A stretch of 64,000 bases of DNA from an uncultured Phycisphaerales bacterium (GTDB lineage: Bacteria > Planctomycetota > Phycisphaerae > Sedimentisphaerales > Anaerohalosphaeraceae), in assembly GCA_937868095.1 (NCBI GenBank), contig CALMLO010000036.1:62001-126000 (forward strand). The letters run 5' to 3'. Under the pieces are notes generated by a model that saw only the letters and a list, made by a program, of their open reading frames with translations, had not been told where the DNA came from and did no database searches. Numbering within the stretch: the first letter of the stretch is position 1; every line of letters starts with the position of its first letter. The position numbers were made by a program, and so were the translations under genes. Below are positions 1 through 10,326 of the stretch, in pieces.

Positions 1-2
1 CC

Positions 3-2459
3 GGACGAATTGATAATTTTGCGATTGCCGGGGGGCTGATGACCGGAACAGGCCGCTACAATTTTCCCTTTGACGATACGGATGTTTACAAGACCCTCGA
101 AGGGGCCAGTTATACGCTTCAGGTTCAGCCCAATCCGGCGCTGGATGAGTATCTGGATGAACTGATTGTCAAAATTGCGGCGGCTCAGGCGAACAACGGA
201 TTTCTCCCCGGCTATCTTTATACCATCCGCACTAACGGAATCGATATCTGGTGCGGGCCGGCTCCCTGGACGAATCTCCAGTCCAGCCACGAACTCTATA
301 ATGCCGGCCATCTGTTTGAAGCCGCGATGGCACATTATCAGGCAACCGGCAAGACCTCTCTGCTGCAGGTTGCAAAGAATTTTGCAGACTTGCTGGTGGA
401 TACCTTTCATGAGGGGGGCGTTGAAATCCCGCCCGGCCACGAGATTGTCGAGTCTGCTCTGGCACGGCTGTATGAAGTAACGGGTAATCCGAACTACCTT
501 ACCCTGGCCCGCTATTATTTGGACATTCGCGGAACGGTGACGGATGACTACAGCCCGTGGGGACCGTACTATCAGGATCATCTGCCGGTTCTTCAGCAAA
601 CGGAGGCCGTCGGCCATGTAGTGCGGGCGATCTATCTGTACATGGGCATGGCCGATGTGGCCGCCCGAACGGATGATGCGGAGTATCGCCAGGCCTTGAT
701 GGCGGTACTGGACAGCATCTGGCACAGCGTCAATGACACCAAGATGTATATTACCGGCGGATTAGGAGCAATGGCGGGAGGAGAATCTTTCGGCGCCCCT
801 TATGAGCTGCCTCACAACGGCTATTGTGAAACGTGTGCTCAGATTGCCAATGTGATGTGGAATTACCGGATGTTTTTGTATTATCGGGACAGCCGATATA
901 TCGATGCACTGGAACGAACCCTTTACAATGCCCTGCTTAGCGGGGTCTCGCTGCAGGGAAATACATTCTTTTATCCCAATCCGCTGATTTCGACCGGCGG
1001 CTATACGCGAAGCGGCTGGTTTTCCTGCAACTGCTGCATTGGGAATATCGCCCGCACCATTCCTTCCCTGTCGGGCTATGTGTACAGCCGCACCCAGGAT
1101 AAACTTTACATCAATCTGTATGCGGCCGGCACCGCCGAGTTCCCGCTGGCGGATACAGAGGTGGCGGTAACCCAGGCAGGCGGCTATCCGTGGGACGGCA
1201 ATATGACCATCACGGTCAGCCCTGCTCAACCTGCTGAGTTTACCATCTATCTGCGGATTCCCGGCTGGGCGCAGAATCATCCAGTCCCCGGCGACCTTTA
1301 TACCTATGCGGACAGCGGTTTGCCGTCGGTGACACTGGATGTCAATGGAACCATCGTGCCGCTGAATCTTCAAAAAGGGTATGCGGCAATCCGCCGTACG
1401 TGGCAGAGCGGTGATCAAATTCATCTCTCGCTGCCGATGGCAGTTCGGCTGGTGCGTGCACATTCCAATGTAAGTGCCTGCCGAGGTCAGGCCGCTGTGG
1501 AACGCGGGCCGATTGTCTATTGTGCGGAATGGCCCGATTTTGCCGAACAGACGGTCTTTCATCTCTATATTCCGGATTCAGCCGTTTTTGAAAGCGAATA
1601 TCGCGACAATATGCTCGGCGAGCCCGCAATTGTGAACAAAGGGTGCATTATCCGCGGCACGGTGAAGGGCTTGTATGAAGCAGAAGGCGGCGGAATCGAG
1701 GAACGCCAGGAGACTTTTACGGCGATTCCATACTATGCGTGGGCTCATCGCGGAGCCGGCCCTATGACGGTTTGGCTTCCGACCGACCCGAATCTTGCTG
1801 TGCCGGTATCTCTGCCCAGCCCTCCTGAACTGATTGGGTACTGGCGATTGGATGAGACATCGGGAACCGCCGCCGCAGACTCCAGCGGAAAGGGAATGAA
1901 CGGCACGCTGATGAACGGGCTTTCTTTTTCCGCCAACTCCGTCCCCGGCAAGGTCAATACCGCCCTCTCTTTCGACGGGAGAGATGATTATATTGATTTG
2001 CCGGATGGATTTGATGATTTTCGCGGCGGATGCACGATTTCCCTGTGGGTTTATCCGACTGCGGTCAAAAGTTGGGCACGCTTTATCGATTTTGGAAATG
2101 GGGCTGCCTCAGACAATATTTGGTTCGGCCGGCAGGATTCCACTTCGAACCTTGCTTTTGAGTGCTGGTCGGGCTCTTCCGTGAGCGGTCTGGTTGTTGC
2201 AGAAAACGCCATCAGTCTGAACGAGTGGCAGATGTTTACCGTTACGGCGGATTCGTTCGGAAATGTGCGGCTGTTCAAAAACGGCCAACTGATTCAGACG
2301 GGAACCGCCAAACCCTCGAGTATTATTCGGACCTGCAATTATATCGGACGCAGCAACTGGTCCGCCGATGCCTATTATGCCGGTCGTCTGGATGAAATCC
2401 GCATTTACAATTACAATCTCGACGATGCCGCCGTGTCGGCCCTTTATAATGGCATGTAA
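3..2459 (+). CDS. GH127 beta-L-arabinofuranosidase-like hydrolase with C-terminal LamG domain (5' partial)
   Basis: This is the 3' part of a large glycoside hydrolase of family GH127 (formerly DUF1680); the frame is open to the left edge, so the N terminus and any signal peptide lie outside. Numbering from the internal ATG at 39, the catalytic region shows YCETCA around residues 261-266 (Glu264 is the likely acid/base) and CNCC at 330-333, matching the Glu plus Cys cluster that holds zinc and the cysteine nucleophile in GH127 enzymes. From about residue 597 the chain changes to a jelly-roll domain of the laminin-G/concanavalin type (starts IGYWRLDETSG), likely a carbohydrate-binding module. 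Members of the family release beta-L-arabinofuranose from plant glycans; the exact substrate here is not shown. It converges on the gene at 2520. The family call is secure; the substrate is inferred. Confidence 0.88.
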   Translation, partial: GRIDNFAIAGGLMTGTGRYNFPFDDTDVYKTLEGASYTLQVQPNPALDEYLDELIVKIAAAQANNGFLPGYLYTIRTNGIDIWCGPAPWTNLQSSHELYNAGHLFEAAMAHYQATGKTSLLQVAKNFADLLVDTFHEGGVEIPPGHEIVESALARLYEVTGNPNYLTLARYYLDIRGTVTDDYSPWGPYYQDHLPVLQQTEAVGHVVRAIYLYMGMADVAARTDDAEYRQALMAVLDSIWHSVNDTKMYITGGLGAMAGGESFGAPYELPHNGYCETCAQIANVMWNYRMFLYYRDSRYIDALERTLYNALLSGVSLQGNTFFYPNPLISTGGYTRSGWFSCNCCIGNIARTIPSLSGYVYSRTQDKLYINLYAAGTAEFPLADTEVAVTQAGGYPWDGNMTITVSPAQPAEFTIYLRIPGWAQNHPVPGDLYTYADSGLPSVTLDVNGTIVPLNLQKGYAAIRRTWQSGDQIHLSLPMAVRLVRAHSNVSACRGQAAVERGPIVYCAEWPDFAEQTVFHLYIPDSAVFESEYRDNMLGEPAIVNKGCIIRGTVKGLYEAEGGGIEERQETFTAIPYYAWAHRGAGPMTVWLPTDPNLAVPVSLPSPPELIGYWRLDETSGTAAADSSGKGMNGTLMNGLSFSANSVPGKVNTALSFDGRDDYIDLPDGFDDFRGGCTISLWVYPTAVKSWARFIDFGNGAASDNIWFGRQDSTSNLAFECWSGSSVSGLVVAENAISLNEWQMFTVTADSFGNVRLFKNGQLIQTGTAKPSSIIRTCNYIGRSNWSADAYYAGRLDEIRIYNYNLDDAAVSALYNGM

Positions 2460-2519
2460 GGCAGCGTTCGGCTTCGGTCGGGCTTTGGAGACTGCTCGAA
2501 GGAAAGGGGAAACCACCGG

Positions 2520-2897
2520 TTAAATCGGCAGCCAGGGTATGAGTCCCTGGAGATAAAGTTCTGCGGCAAAATAGTTGTAAAAGCCGGCGAACAGATAAAA
2601 GACCGCTGCTGTGGTAAGAATCACCGCCGCCAGTTTGTCCCAGTAAAGAACAACAATCAGCGCCGCCAGCAGTTTATAGGTTGCCGCCAGGATGGGCCCT
2701 GCAACCGGGCCGTAGGCAAACGCCGCCATCCGAACCAGCGGGTGAAATTCCTGCTCCGGCCCGGAAAAAGCCATAAAATGAATGGTGCTGAGCGTATCAA
2801 CAGCTAAGGCCAGCAGAAACAGAATCAGGTATTTCTGGTTGGTGTTCCAGAATTGACACCAGTCATCCCAAACCAATAGTGCACTTTGGTCTCTCAT
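2520..2897 (-). CDS. Small integral membrane protein, unknown function
   Basis: This gene encodes about 125 residues with three or four hydrophobic segments and no catalytic motif I recognise. The pattern of a first helix holding DTLSTIHFM, then a HPLVR loop and a GPVAG helix recalls small planctomycete membrane proteins of the DUF5658 type, but that link is weak. I chose the ATG at 2897 because GAGGG sits seven bases upstream; an ATG at 2918 and a TTG at 2933 are in frame. It lies 86 bp downstream of dinG on the same strand from this start and could be the last gene of that operon. Function unknown. Confidence 0.6.
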   Translation of the reverse strand: MRDQSALLVWDDWCQFWNTNQKYLILFLLALAVDTLSTIHFMAFSGPEQEFHPLVRMAAFAYGPVAGPILAATYKLLAALIVVLYWDKLAAVILTTAAVFYLFAGFYNYFAAELYLQGLIPWLPI

Positions 2898-2983
2898 AAC
2901 GGCCCTCTTTTCTATCATTTTCCTATCGTCCAAAAGAGGGCCTGACTGAACAGCGGAGAGAAAGTTTTTCTGAAAATCCCGCT

Positions 2984-5017
2984 CTATGGTTCAATGATTA
3001 TCGGACATTTTGGGATTGCTTGCAGGAACTGCTTGCCATAAGATTTCTGAAGAATCCGGCTGTCCAGAACGGCGATGATGCCCTGGTCGGTTTTGCGTCG
3101 AATCAGCCGGCCGAACCCTTGTTTGAATTTCAGAATGGCCATCGGCACCTGATATTCATAGAAGGGATTGATTCCCTCCGCCCGCAGCCGTTCGATTCGC
3201 CCCTGAATCAGGGGATGGCTGGGAACGGCAAACGGCAGCCGCACAATAATCACATTGGACAATTTGTCCCCTGGAACATCCACACCCTGCCAGAAACTGT
3301 CCGTGCCGAAGAGAACGCAGCGGGGAAGGGTCTTGAATTGAGCCAGCAGCGCCGCCCGGTCCAATCCTTCCCCCTGAATGAGGGCGGTCATCTTCTGTTC
3401 GGCCAGCCACGGCGCCAGACAGGCCGCCATCTCTTTGAGCATAGCATGGCTGGTAAAGAGCACGAAGGCACGGCCTTGGGATTTGAGAAGATATTTCTGG
3501 ATGGCTTTGGCCGCCTGTTCGCGGAACGCCTGGCTGTTCGGGTCGGGCATGTTGGCTTCCAGATAGAGCCGTACCTGCCGGCTGTAGTCAAAAGGCGAGC
3601 CCAGCTGGAGGGACTGAAAATCGTCCAGTCCGATTCGTCGGGCAAAAAAGGCGAAACCATTTTTACAGGCCGCATCGGTTTGCTCGCCTTCACTGCTCCC
3701 ACCGTCCCCACCATCCTCGCTGTCCTCGCTTCCGCAGCTGAGGGTGGCACTGGTGAACACCACCGAATCGTACGGCTCCAGAAGGCAGGCCCGCACATAA
3801 GGCCCCACATCCAGCGGAGCACTATGCAGCGAAACATTTTTCCGCGGGCCCGATTCCGCCTCGACCCAATAGACAAATCCTTCCTGAGACTGCTGCAGAA
3901 ACAGTTTCAAATCCTGTTCCATTTCCTGGCAGCGATCGATAAGCCGCTGATATTCCATCTGCTCGTCTTCGTTTTCGGTTTCTTTCGCCAAGCGGCTGAG
4001 TTCCAGGCGGAGCTGACGGAGCGGCTCGCTGAGGTTATCGCTTACAAAATCCGGTGAGCATCGGCCGCCTGTTTCCTGGGCTGCATGCTGATACCACGCC
4101 TGCACCTGTGTAAAAAACAGCTCCGCTTCGCGTCGGCAGCGGTTTACCAGCCGTCGGGCCTGCTGATGGGCGGCATCTTTTCCCAGCAGCCCTTTGCGAT
4201 GACGCCGATGGCAGAGGGTATCCAGCAGATGACTGATGACAGAAGGACTCAGTTCAATCCCGAATTGCTCTTCGGCGACGTGCTCCAGATTATGGGCCTC
4301 GTCAAGGATTACAAACCGATACGCCGGCAGAATCCCGCCCGCTCCGCTTTGCTTGAGCACCAAATCGCTGAACAGCAGCGCATGGTTGGCGACGATAATA
4401 TCCGCCGTCTCCAGTTTTCGCCGGGCCCGCCAATAGAAGCATTCCCGAAAAGCCGGACACTTTCGGCCGCGGCAGATGCCGTGTTCGCTCTGGACGGCCT
4501 GCCACAATTGCGGCGAAGGCAGCGTGCCCAAATCGCTCAGGGAGCCGTCTTCGGTGCGGTGTGCCCATTCGAGCAGGGCTCCCAGTTCGGCCCCGCGGTC
4601 TTCAAAAAGATTCTGCTGACGCCGCTGGGCATATCGCAGACGCCGGAGGCAGACATAATGATTGCGTCCTTTGGCCAGACACGCCGTAAACGGCTGCGGA
4701 ACAACCTCCTGAAGAAAGGGAATATCTTTTTCAATCAATTGCTGCTGCAGATGAATGGTATAGGTGCTGATGAGCACACGGCCCTGTTTTCGGACGGCCT
4801 GGTCAATCGCGGCGGCCAGATAGGCAAAACTCTTTCCCACACCCGTGCCCGCCTCCACGGCCAGAACAAACCCCTCCCGCAGGGCCGCGATGACTTTGGC
4901 GGCCATCGCCAGCTGCTGGGGGCGGTATTCATACTCCGGGAAATGGCGGGCGACCCAGCCAGCCGGCCCCAGCAGTTCTTCCGCTTCGATTCCATTCTGC
5001 CGGGCGTAGGAAATCAT
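2984..5017 (-). CDS. dinG: DinG/XPD-family ATP-dependent DNA helicase with Fe-S cluster
   Basis: A superfamily 2 helicase of the DinG/Rad3 type that unwinds DNA 5' to 3' during repair and removes R-loops or structured DNA. The 677-residue chain has Walker A (EAGTGVGKS) at about residues 55-63 and a DEAH box at 239-242. Between them four cysteines at about 123, 182, 187 and 193 have the C-x4-C-x5-C spacing that holds a 4Fe-4S cluster in DinG. The C-terminal half carries the helicase motifs GTDSFWQGVDVPG and QGFGRLIRR. No exonuclease domain is fused at the N terminus. The start is 12 bp downstream of the TPR protein gene, consistent with co-transcription from the ispA-dxs-nadK block. The family call is firm; the biological role is by homology. 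Confidence 0.92.
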   Translation of the reverse strand: MISYARQNGIEAEELLGPAGWVARHFPEYEYRPQQLAMAAKVIAALREGFVLAVEAGTGVGKSFAYLAAAIDQAVRKQGRVLISTYTIHLQQQLIEKDIPFLQEVVPQPFTACLAKGRNHYVCLRRLRYAQRRQQNLFEDRGAELGALLEWAHRTEDGSLSDLGTLPSPQLWQAVQSEHGICRGRKCPAFRECFYWRARRKLETADIIVANHALLFSDLVLKQSGAGGILPAYRFVILDEAHNLEHVAEEQFGIELSPSVISHLLDTLCHRRHRKGLLGKDAAHQQARRLVNRCRREAELFFTQVQAWYQHAAQETGGRCSPDFVSDNLSEPLRQLRLELSRLAKETENEDEQMEYQRLIDRCQEMEQDLKLFLQQSQEGFVYWVEAESGPRKNVSLHSAPLDVGPYVRACLLEPYDSVVFTSATLSCGSEDSEDGGDGGSSEGEQTDAACKNGFAFFARRIGLDDFQSLQLGSPFDYSRQVRLYLEANMPDPNSQAFREQAAKAIQKYLLKSQGRAFVLFTSHAMLKEMAACLAPWLAEQKMTALIQGEGLDRAALLAQFKTLPRCVLFGTDSFWQGVDVPGDKLSNVIIVRLPFAVPSHPLIQGRIERLRAEGINPFYEYQVPMAILKFKQGFGRLIRRKTDQGIIAVLDSRILQKSYGKQFLQAIPKCPIIIEP

Positions 5018-5029
5018 TCTGTCTCCAAC

Positions 5030-6418
5030 TCAGGGGTTCGAAGGTTGGGCAGATGCCGATTGAATCGCATCAAACAACGCTTGAGCTGCTTTGCTGTCGG
5101 GCATCATATCTCGCGCAAGCTCCGCCGAGATGCGGGCGCGCGAGAACTTGCCGTCGTGAAACAGCACATACCCCATCAGCAGTGCCAGTTCCGGCGAGTG
5201 GCTTCGCTGCTGCCAGGTGGACAATTCCGTGAGGCGGTTTTCAAAGGTGTCGCGGCTGTCCAGCAGCGACGCCCAGTCAAATCGGCTCGAGAGCACCTTC
5301 GGCTCCATTTCAAGGGCCTGACTGAGGTAAAAAGCACTGCTCATATATTCGCCGGCAGCAAAGAGGGCATGAGAGCGAGCCAGAATAAGCAGAGGATTGC
5401 GGCGGTCCCATACGCAAGCCAGTTCAAAGGCATCGGCCGCTTTGTAAAATTGCCCGGATTTCAGAAACTGCTCTCCCAGCAGCAGGTACTCGCTGGATTT
5501 GGCCGCGGCAAGATGCTGCAAGTCAGAGTATTCTTTCAGAAGCGCTCGCCCTTGTGCCGGATCAACGAAATCCTCCGGGCGCAGAAGCACTTTGGAACGG
5601 CCCTGCTCCGATGGTTTCTGGGACGGCTTTTCGGCAGCGGCTTGCCCTTCGGCAGTGAGGGGATTGTCTATCTCCGTCTGCTCGATTTCATCCGTCAGCC
5701 CCAATTGCTCGCGAATCTGCTCGTAGATGCTCCGCTGTCGAAACCTGTCTTCTGCATCACGCTTCTGAGCGGTTCTCTGAATCAACGACGGCACAGTCAG
5801 CGGCTCCGGCATCTGTTTCGTCAGGTCTATGCCGGGCGGCAGCGGCTGGAGGGACTCGGTCGGCGTGGTTTTCTTTTCGGAGGCCTTTTGGAGCAGACGC
5901 TGCTCAAGAATTGATTCAAGCGTCTGAGCAGAAGGCGCCAGCGGCCGCTGCTCCGGCGGACGAAGAATCTCGGCAATGTCGAATGATTCCAGCCACTGTT
6001 TGGACGAAGACGGACGCAGCTGGGACGGAAGGGCGGGGGCCCCTAAACCAGAGGTGCCTGTCCGCTGCATGGCGGAGACCGTTCGACGGGGGTCATAGAA
6101 TGCTTCCGGCGGGGCCGAGCGCCGCAGGAAGGAACTGACCGCCCTCGACTGCGGGTCCAGAAGACGCCGGTCAATATAATCAACGGAACTATAGGGGACA
6201 AACCCCCGAAAATGCCGACCGCCGCCGATATTGCCGCTCACCGTCAAGTTGCCTACATACCCGTAAAGATTGGGCTGGCTTGGAATGGCGCTGGTGCGGT
6301 TGGCGCTGGGTACCTGAGTCGGCGAGCCAATCGGCGAACGGGCCCCCGGGGCTTCCATGGCGCCGCCGGAGGCCGCCGCTCCCATCAGAAAGGCGGTAAA
6401 AAGAATGGCTGATTTCAT
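5030..6418 (-). CDS. Secreted protein with TPR-like C-terminal region
   Basis: A 462-residue protein with a short hydrophobic N-terminal signal (MKSAILFTAFLMGAAASGGA), so probably exported. The first 280 residues are low complexity, rich in Pro, Ser, Gln and Arg, with an early stretch ending in a short predicted coiled region. Residues about 300-450 form helical repeats of tetratricopeptide type (for example YLLLGEQFLKSGQFYKAADAF and ALFAAGEYMSSAFYLSQAL), which usually mediate protein contacts. It lies 30 bp downstream of nadK and 12 bp upstream of dinG, within one minus-strand run, but nothing in it points to a shared pathway. No enzymatic motif is visible. The exact role is unknown; it may be a scaffold in the envelope. 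Confidence 0.7.
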   Translation of the reverse strand: MKSAILFTAFLMGAAASGGAMEAPGARSPIGSPTQVPSANRTSAIPSQPNLYGYVGNLTVSGNIGGGRHFRGFVPYSSVDYIDRRLLDPQSRAVSSFLRRSAPPEAFYDPRRTVSAMQRTGTSGLGAPALPSQLRPSSSKQWLESFDIAEILRPPEQRPLAPSAQTLESILEQRLLQKASEKKTTPTESLQPLPPGIDLTKQMPEPLTVPSLIQRTAQKRDAEDRFRQRSIYEQIREQLGLTDEIEQTEIDNPLTAEGQAAAEKPSQKPSEQGRSKVLLRPEDFVDPAQGRALLKEYSDLQHLAAAKSSEYLLLGEQFLKSGQFYKAADAFELACVWDRRNPLLILARSHALFAAGEYMSSAFYLSQALEMEPKVLSSRFDWASLLDSRDTFENRLTELSTWQQRSHSPELALLMGYVLFHDGKFSRARISAELARDMMPDSKAAQALFDAIQSASAQPSNP

Positions 6419-6448
6419 AGCATGTCCTCCCGAATGTATGCTTCGGTT

Positions 6449-7327
6449 TTATCCTTTCGGTTGACTGGAAAGGAAATTCGACAGGTTATAATTCGGTTTG
6501 CCGGCCCAGTGCAGTTTGGAGGCCAGCGTATCCCATTGCGTCCGCAGCGGATTGTTCACTACCAGAAACCTCCCCTCATGTTTCTGCACCTGAATCCGGT
6601 CCTGGAGTTCCAGCCGGCTTTGCACCTGCCCATCCAGCAGCAGGGTCGTCTGCTGATTGACCCGAAGGGGCACAATGTCAATCCGGCGGTCATCCGGGAT
6701 TACAATCGGCCGGAAACTGAGGGAATGAGGACAAATCGGCGTCAGAACAAAGGCTTGCAGATTTGCCGCCAGAATCGGCCCGCCTGCAGAAAGGTTGTAA
6801 GCCGTTGAACCGGTCGGCGTTGAAACAAGAATCCCGTCGCCGATGCAGCCGGCCAGCGGCTGCTCCTCGATTGAAATCCGCAGTTCAATCATGCTGAACG
6901 GCCAGCCGGCCGTAATGACTACATCATTGACGGCCGTCGAAGAAGAGATTTCCTTCTCGCCGCGAAAGAGAGAGCACTGAAGCACAGTGCGCTCTTCAAT
7001 GGCGATTTGTCTACTGACAATCCGGTCAAAAAGAGCAATCAGTTCATCTATGCTGAATTCCGCCAGAAATCCAAGTTTGCCGGCATTGACGCCGATGACG
7101 GGTGTTTTGGTTTGGCACAGCTGGCGGGCGGCGGACAGAATGGTGCCGTCGCCCCCGAATACTACCGCATAATCGGCCTGCCGAAGCACGTCGAGCGGGC
7201 AGGTACTCTCGAAACAGTTGGCCAAAATCCTGGCCCGTCCCTCGGCAAAGTTGAGGAATCGCTCCAGCGCCTCTTTGGCACGGCCCTTTCGGGAGTCCCC
7301 AAAAAGAATCAGAGAAGGGGTTTCCAT
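6449..7327 (-). CDS. nadK: NAD kinase
   Basis: Phosphorylates NAD to NADP in the cytoplasm. The 292-residue protein shows the diagnostic GGDGT motif at about residues 58-62, the NDVVI segment, and the [16 protein letters not shown] motif of the NAD-binding site. I chose the ATG at 7327 ([10 protein letters not shown]), which opens directly with the first beta strand of the fold; upstream in-frame sequence lies inside dxs and does not resemble the family. The start therefore overlaps the dxs end by 19 bp, suggesting translational coupling. NADPH is the reductant for the DXR step of the MEP pathway, so the company of dxs and ispA makes metabolic sense, though that is inference. Confidence 0.93.
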   Translation of the reverse strand: METPSLILFGDSRKGRAKEALERFLNFAEGRARILANCFESTCPLDVLRQADYAVVFGGDGTILSAARQLCQTKTPVIGVNAGKLGFLAEFSIDELIALFDRIVSRQIAIEERTVLQCSLFRGEKEISSSTAVNDVVITAGWPFSMIELRISIEEQPLAGCIGDGILVSTPTGSTAYNLSAGGPILAANLQAFVLTPICPHSLSFRPIVIPDDRRIDIVPLRVNQQTTLLLDGQVQSRLELQDRIQVQKHEGRFLVVNNPLRTQWDTLASKLHWAGKPNYNLSNFLSSQPKG

Positions 7328-9309
7328 ACGTATCCGCTTCCTATGGATTCTTCTTTGCATCGGCCGGATGAGCCGGTTCTGTTCAGTTTTCGCACAGTTT
7401 GGGCGATGGCCTTGGCCGTTACCCCCATCCACTCCATCTGGGTTCGCCGTTTGGCAATGGGGATATAGCGGTCGGGTGCGGCCAGCAGAACGGCCTTTCC
7501 AATAGCCGCCCTCATTTCCTCATGCTGCCGCTTGAGAGCCGTCTGGCAGGCCTCCGCCAGCAGGGCCTCGCCGAACCCGCCGGCACGGCTGTGGTCTTCA
7601 GCCACAATAACCGTTTTGCCCTGTGCGAACAGCTCTACCAGAGCCGGATCAATCGGTTTGGCGAAACGCGCATGGACAATGGAAACTTCAATACCCTCCT
7701 GAGCCAGTTCAGCGGCGGCCTCCAGCGCCTCGCTGGTCAGAACCCCCAAAGAAACGATGACCCACTCCGAGTCGGCCTGTCGAACCGTTATGCTGCGGCC
7801 GGTCTGAAATGGTTCGGAGCCGATTTCAGAAGCAGGGGGGCAGACAGGTACGGTGTCCCGCGGATACCGAATCGCAACGGGCTGCTTCTGCTCCAAAGCA
7901 TACGATAAGGCCCCGCGCATTTCCTTTTCGTTGGCCGGCGATATCAGAATCAGATTCGGCAGCATGCGGAGACAGCCGATATCCCATAAGCCGTGATGAG
8001 TCGGGCCGTCGTCACCGACGACTCCCGCCCGGTCAATGCAGAAAATCACCGGCAGATTCTGCAGCGAGACTTCCTGAAAAATCTGGTCAAAACTTCGCTG
8101 CAGAAAGGTCGAATAAATGCACACGACCGGCCGCAGCCCCTGTTTGGCAAGGCCGGCCGCAATGTCCACCGCCGCACTTTCTGCAATTCCCACATCATAA
8201 TACCGGTCGGGGAAATGCTGGCGAAATTTTGAAAGTCCCGTGCCGTCCGACATTGCGGCCGTAATAGCCGTAATGCAGGGATTGCCCTGGGCGGCTTCGA
8301 GCAGCGCATCGCCGAAGGCATCCGTAAAGGTTCGCCCATGCGGAGAAGAACTCACCGATTCGCCGTTAATCACAAAAGGACCGGTGCTGTGAAACCGGCG
8401 GGGATTTTTATCAGCCGGCGTAAAGCCCTTGCCTTTTCTGGTGAAGACATGAAGAATCGCCGGCCGCTCCAGCCCGGACAGGCCTTTGAACAGCGCAATC
8501 AGCGAGTTCAAATCGTGCCCGTCCACCGGCCCAAAGTAGGGGATATTCAAACTTTCAAAAAGCCGGCTGGGCGTCAGAGCCATTCGGATGGTTTTTTTGA
8601 AGTTTTCAAGGGCCTCTTCCATCGGCTTTCCGATGACCGGCAGATGGTTTAAAATCATACCGGTTGTCTGGCGAATGTCATCGTAGGTATGGCTCAATCG
8701 AACGCGCGACAGGAGTGCCGCCAGCGACCCTTGCGTGGTATCAATTGCCATCGAATTGTCGTTGAGGATAATCAGCAGCTGCCGTTTGACCAGTCCCAGA
8801 TTATTCAGTGCCTCGAACGAAAGGCCGTTGACGATGCTTGCATCGCCGACCACGGCCACAATTTTTTCATCGGTTTGGTTGTGCTGTGCCCCCAGGGCCA
8901 TGCCGATTGCCGTGGCAATAGACGTGCCCGCGTGCCCGACGGAGAAAACGTCCGCCGGACTTTCCTCAGGATTGGGAAAGCCGCTCAAGCCGCCTTCCTG
9001 GCGGAGCTGGTTGAGCCGGTCTTTGCGGCCGGTGAGGATTTTGTGCGTATAGCATTGATGTCCCACATCCCACAGCAGGCGATCTTTGTAAAAGTCAAAT
9101 ACAGAATGCAGGGCGATCGTCAGTTCAACAACACCCAGGTTGCTGGCCAGATGCCCGCCGGTTTGGCTGACTGCGTGGGTAATAAATTCACGGATTTCAC
9201 CGGCCAGCTCCTCCAGCTGAGCGGCTGTCAGATTTCGCAAATCCGACGGATGCGCGATTCGCTCCAGATAATGCCATCTTTGTTTCGGATTAGGTTCGGA
9301 ACAGTTCAT
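7309..9309 (-). CDS. dxs: 1-deoxy-D-xylulose-5-phosphate synthase
   Basis: Catalyses the first step of the MEP isoprenoid pathway: pyruvate plus glyceraldehyde 3-phosphate give DXP, with thiamine diphosphate as cofactor. The 666-residue length is near the family norm of about 620-640. The N-terminal part has the substrate histidine region (GGHLASNLG), the thiamine diphosphate motif starting GDASIVNG and continuing to the LNDNSM segment, then the catalytic glutamate in DVGIAESAA and the transketolase C-terminal domain with [15 protein letters not shown]. The ATG at 9309 is three bases after the ispA stop, and the end overlaps nadK. The last 25 residues have no match to the family core. Confident call. 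Confidence 0.95.
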   Translation of the reverse strand: MNCSEPNPKQRWHYLERIAHPSDLRNLTAAQLEELAGEIREFITHAVSQTGGHLASNLGVVELTIALHSVFDFYKDRLLWDVGHQCYTHKILTGRKDRLNQLRQEGGLSGFPNPEESPADVFSVGHAGTSIATAIGMALGAQHNQTDEKIVAVVGDASIVNGLSFEALNNLGLVKRQLLIILNDNSMAIDTTQGSLAALLSRVRLSHTYDDIRQTTGMILNHLPVIGKPMEEALENFKKTIRMALTPSRLFESLNIPYFGPVDGHDLNSLIALFKGLSGLERPAILHVFTRKGKGFTPADKNPRRFHSTGPFVINGESVSSSPHGRTFTDAFGDALLEAAQGNPCITAITAAMSDGTGLSKFRQHFPDRYYDVGIAESAAVDIAAGLAKQGLRPVVCIYSTFLQRSFDQIFQEVSLQNLPVIFCIDRAGVVGDDGPTHHGLWDIGCLRMLPNLILISPANEKEMRGALSYALEQKQPVAIRYPRDTVPVCPPASEIGSEPFQTGRSITVRQADSEWVIVSLGVLTSEALEAAAELAQEGIEVSIVHARFAKPIDPALVELFAQGKTVIVAEDHSRAGGFGEALLAEACQTALKRQHEEMRAAIGKAVLLAAPDRYIPIAKRRTQMEWMGVTAKAIAQTVRKLNRTGSSGRCKEESIGSGYVWKPLL

Positions 9310-9312
9310 AGT

Positions 9313-10230
9313 TTACCTTTTTCGATTCAGCAGTTCGAAAACAAGCCGGCGGAGAATATCGGCCTCCGGCCCGAAAGAAGACAACTCTTGCAAGGACTTT
9401 TCAGCAATCTGTTCGGCAATCTGACGGGCTTTTTCGATGCCGACCAGGGCCGGATATGTAAGTTTGCCCTGCCGGCTGTCTTTACCGGCCGTCTTGCCCA
9501 GCTGTTCGCTGGTAGCCGAGACATCCAGCAGGTCATCTGCAATCTGAAAGCCCAGCCCGATATCCAGGCCGTATTGACGCAGGGCCGTCCGCTGCGGCTC
9601 GGAAGCACCGCCGGCGATAGCCCCCAACTCGGCGGCGGCGGCAAACATTTGCCCTGTCTTGCACAAATGTATCGATTGCAGCTGACTCATCGTTCCTTCA
9701 GTTCCCTGGCTTTCAAGGTCCTTGATTTGGCCTGCAATCATTCCGGCAGGTCCTGCGGCCTTGGCCAGCACCCGCACCATCTGTACCGCTGTCGGCGGGT
9801 TTTCAATTTCGTCGGCCAGCACTTCAAAAGCCAGCGTCAGCAGTGCATCGCCCGTCAGAATGGCGGTGGCCTCGTCAAACTGCTTATGGCAGCTGGGCCG
9901 ACCGCGTCTGAAATCATCGTCGTCCATCGCCGGCAGGTCATCGTGTATCAGGGAATACGTATGCACCATTTCCACAGCCGCCGCGGCGGTTTGGGCATCC
10001 GCATTCACCCGCCCGCTCACCGTTCGGCAGCACCACTGCACCACAGCCGCCCGAATCCGTTTGCCCGGGCTCAAGGCCGTATAGACCATCGCCTCTTTCA
10101 GTCGGGCAGGGATATCGCTTTGCTGCTCCAGAAGCCGGCGGATTGTCCGGTCGGCCTGACGGGCACATTCGGTCAATTCGGCGGAAAAGTCAATCCCAAC
10201 GATTCTTTTTTCAAGATTTTGAACATCCAT
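9313..10230 (-). CDS. ispA: Polyprenyl (farnesyl/geranylgeranyl) diphosphate synthase
   Basis: A trans-prenyltransferase that condenses isopentenyl diphosphate with allylic diphosphates to make C15-C20 chains for quinones, undecaprenyl or other isoprenoids. The first Asp-rich motif is in LIHDDLPAMDDDDFRRGRP and the second is QIADDLLDV; both bind the Mg-diphosphate. KTAGKDSRQGKLTYP follows, as is typical of IspA-type enzymes. Length is 305 residues from the ATG at 10230; an ATG at 10239 and a TTG at 10260 are also in frame and no strong ribosome site decides. It is first in the ispA-dxs-nadK run, 3 bp before dxs. Product chain length cannot be read safely from the sequence. Confidence 0.92.
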   Translation of the reverse strand: MDVQNLEKRIVGIDFSAELTECARQADRTIRRLLEQQSDIPARLKEAMVYTALSPGKRIRAAVVQWCCRTVSGRVNADAQTAAAAVEMVHTYSLIHDDLPAMDDDDFRRGRPSCHKQFDEATAILTGDALLTLAFEVLADEIENPPTAVQMVRVLAKAAGPAGMIAGQIKDLESQGTEGTMSQLQSIHLCKTGQMFAAAAELGAIAGGASEPQRTALRQYGLDIGLGFQIADDLLDVSATSEQLGKTAGKDSRQGKLTYPALVGIEKARQIAEQIAEKSLQELSSFGPEADILRRLVFELLNRKR

Positions 10231-10326
10231 TATCCGCATCCAAACTGGATTTATCCGCAAAATATATTATTATAACAACTTTCAAAAGAAGTTTGATAGA
10301 AAAAATGAGGACGGCAGAACAGGTTT

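Noticed and set aside
4085-5914. A 609-codon open frame on the plus strand
   Set aside because: Antisense to dinG and the TPR protein; no ribosome site or domain, low-complexity composition typical of GC-rich shadow frames.
8689-10275. A 528-codon plus-strand frame
   Set aside because: It lies opposite dxs and ispA, both of which are strongly conserved on the minus strand.
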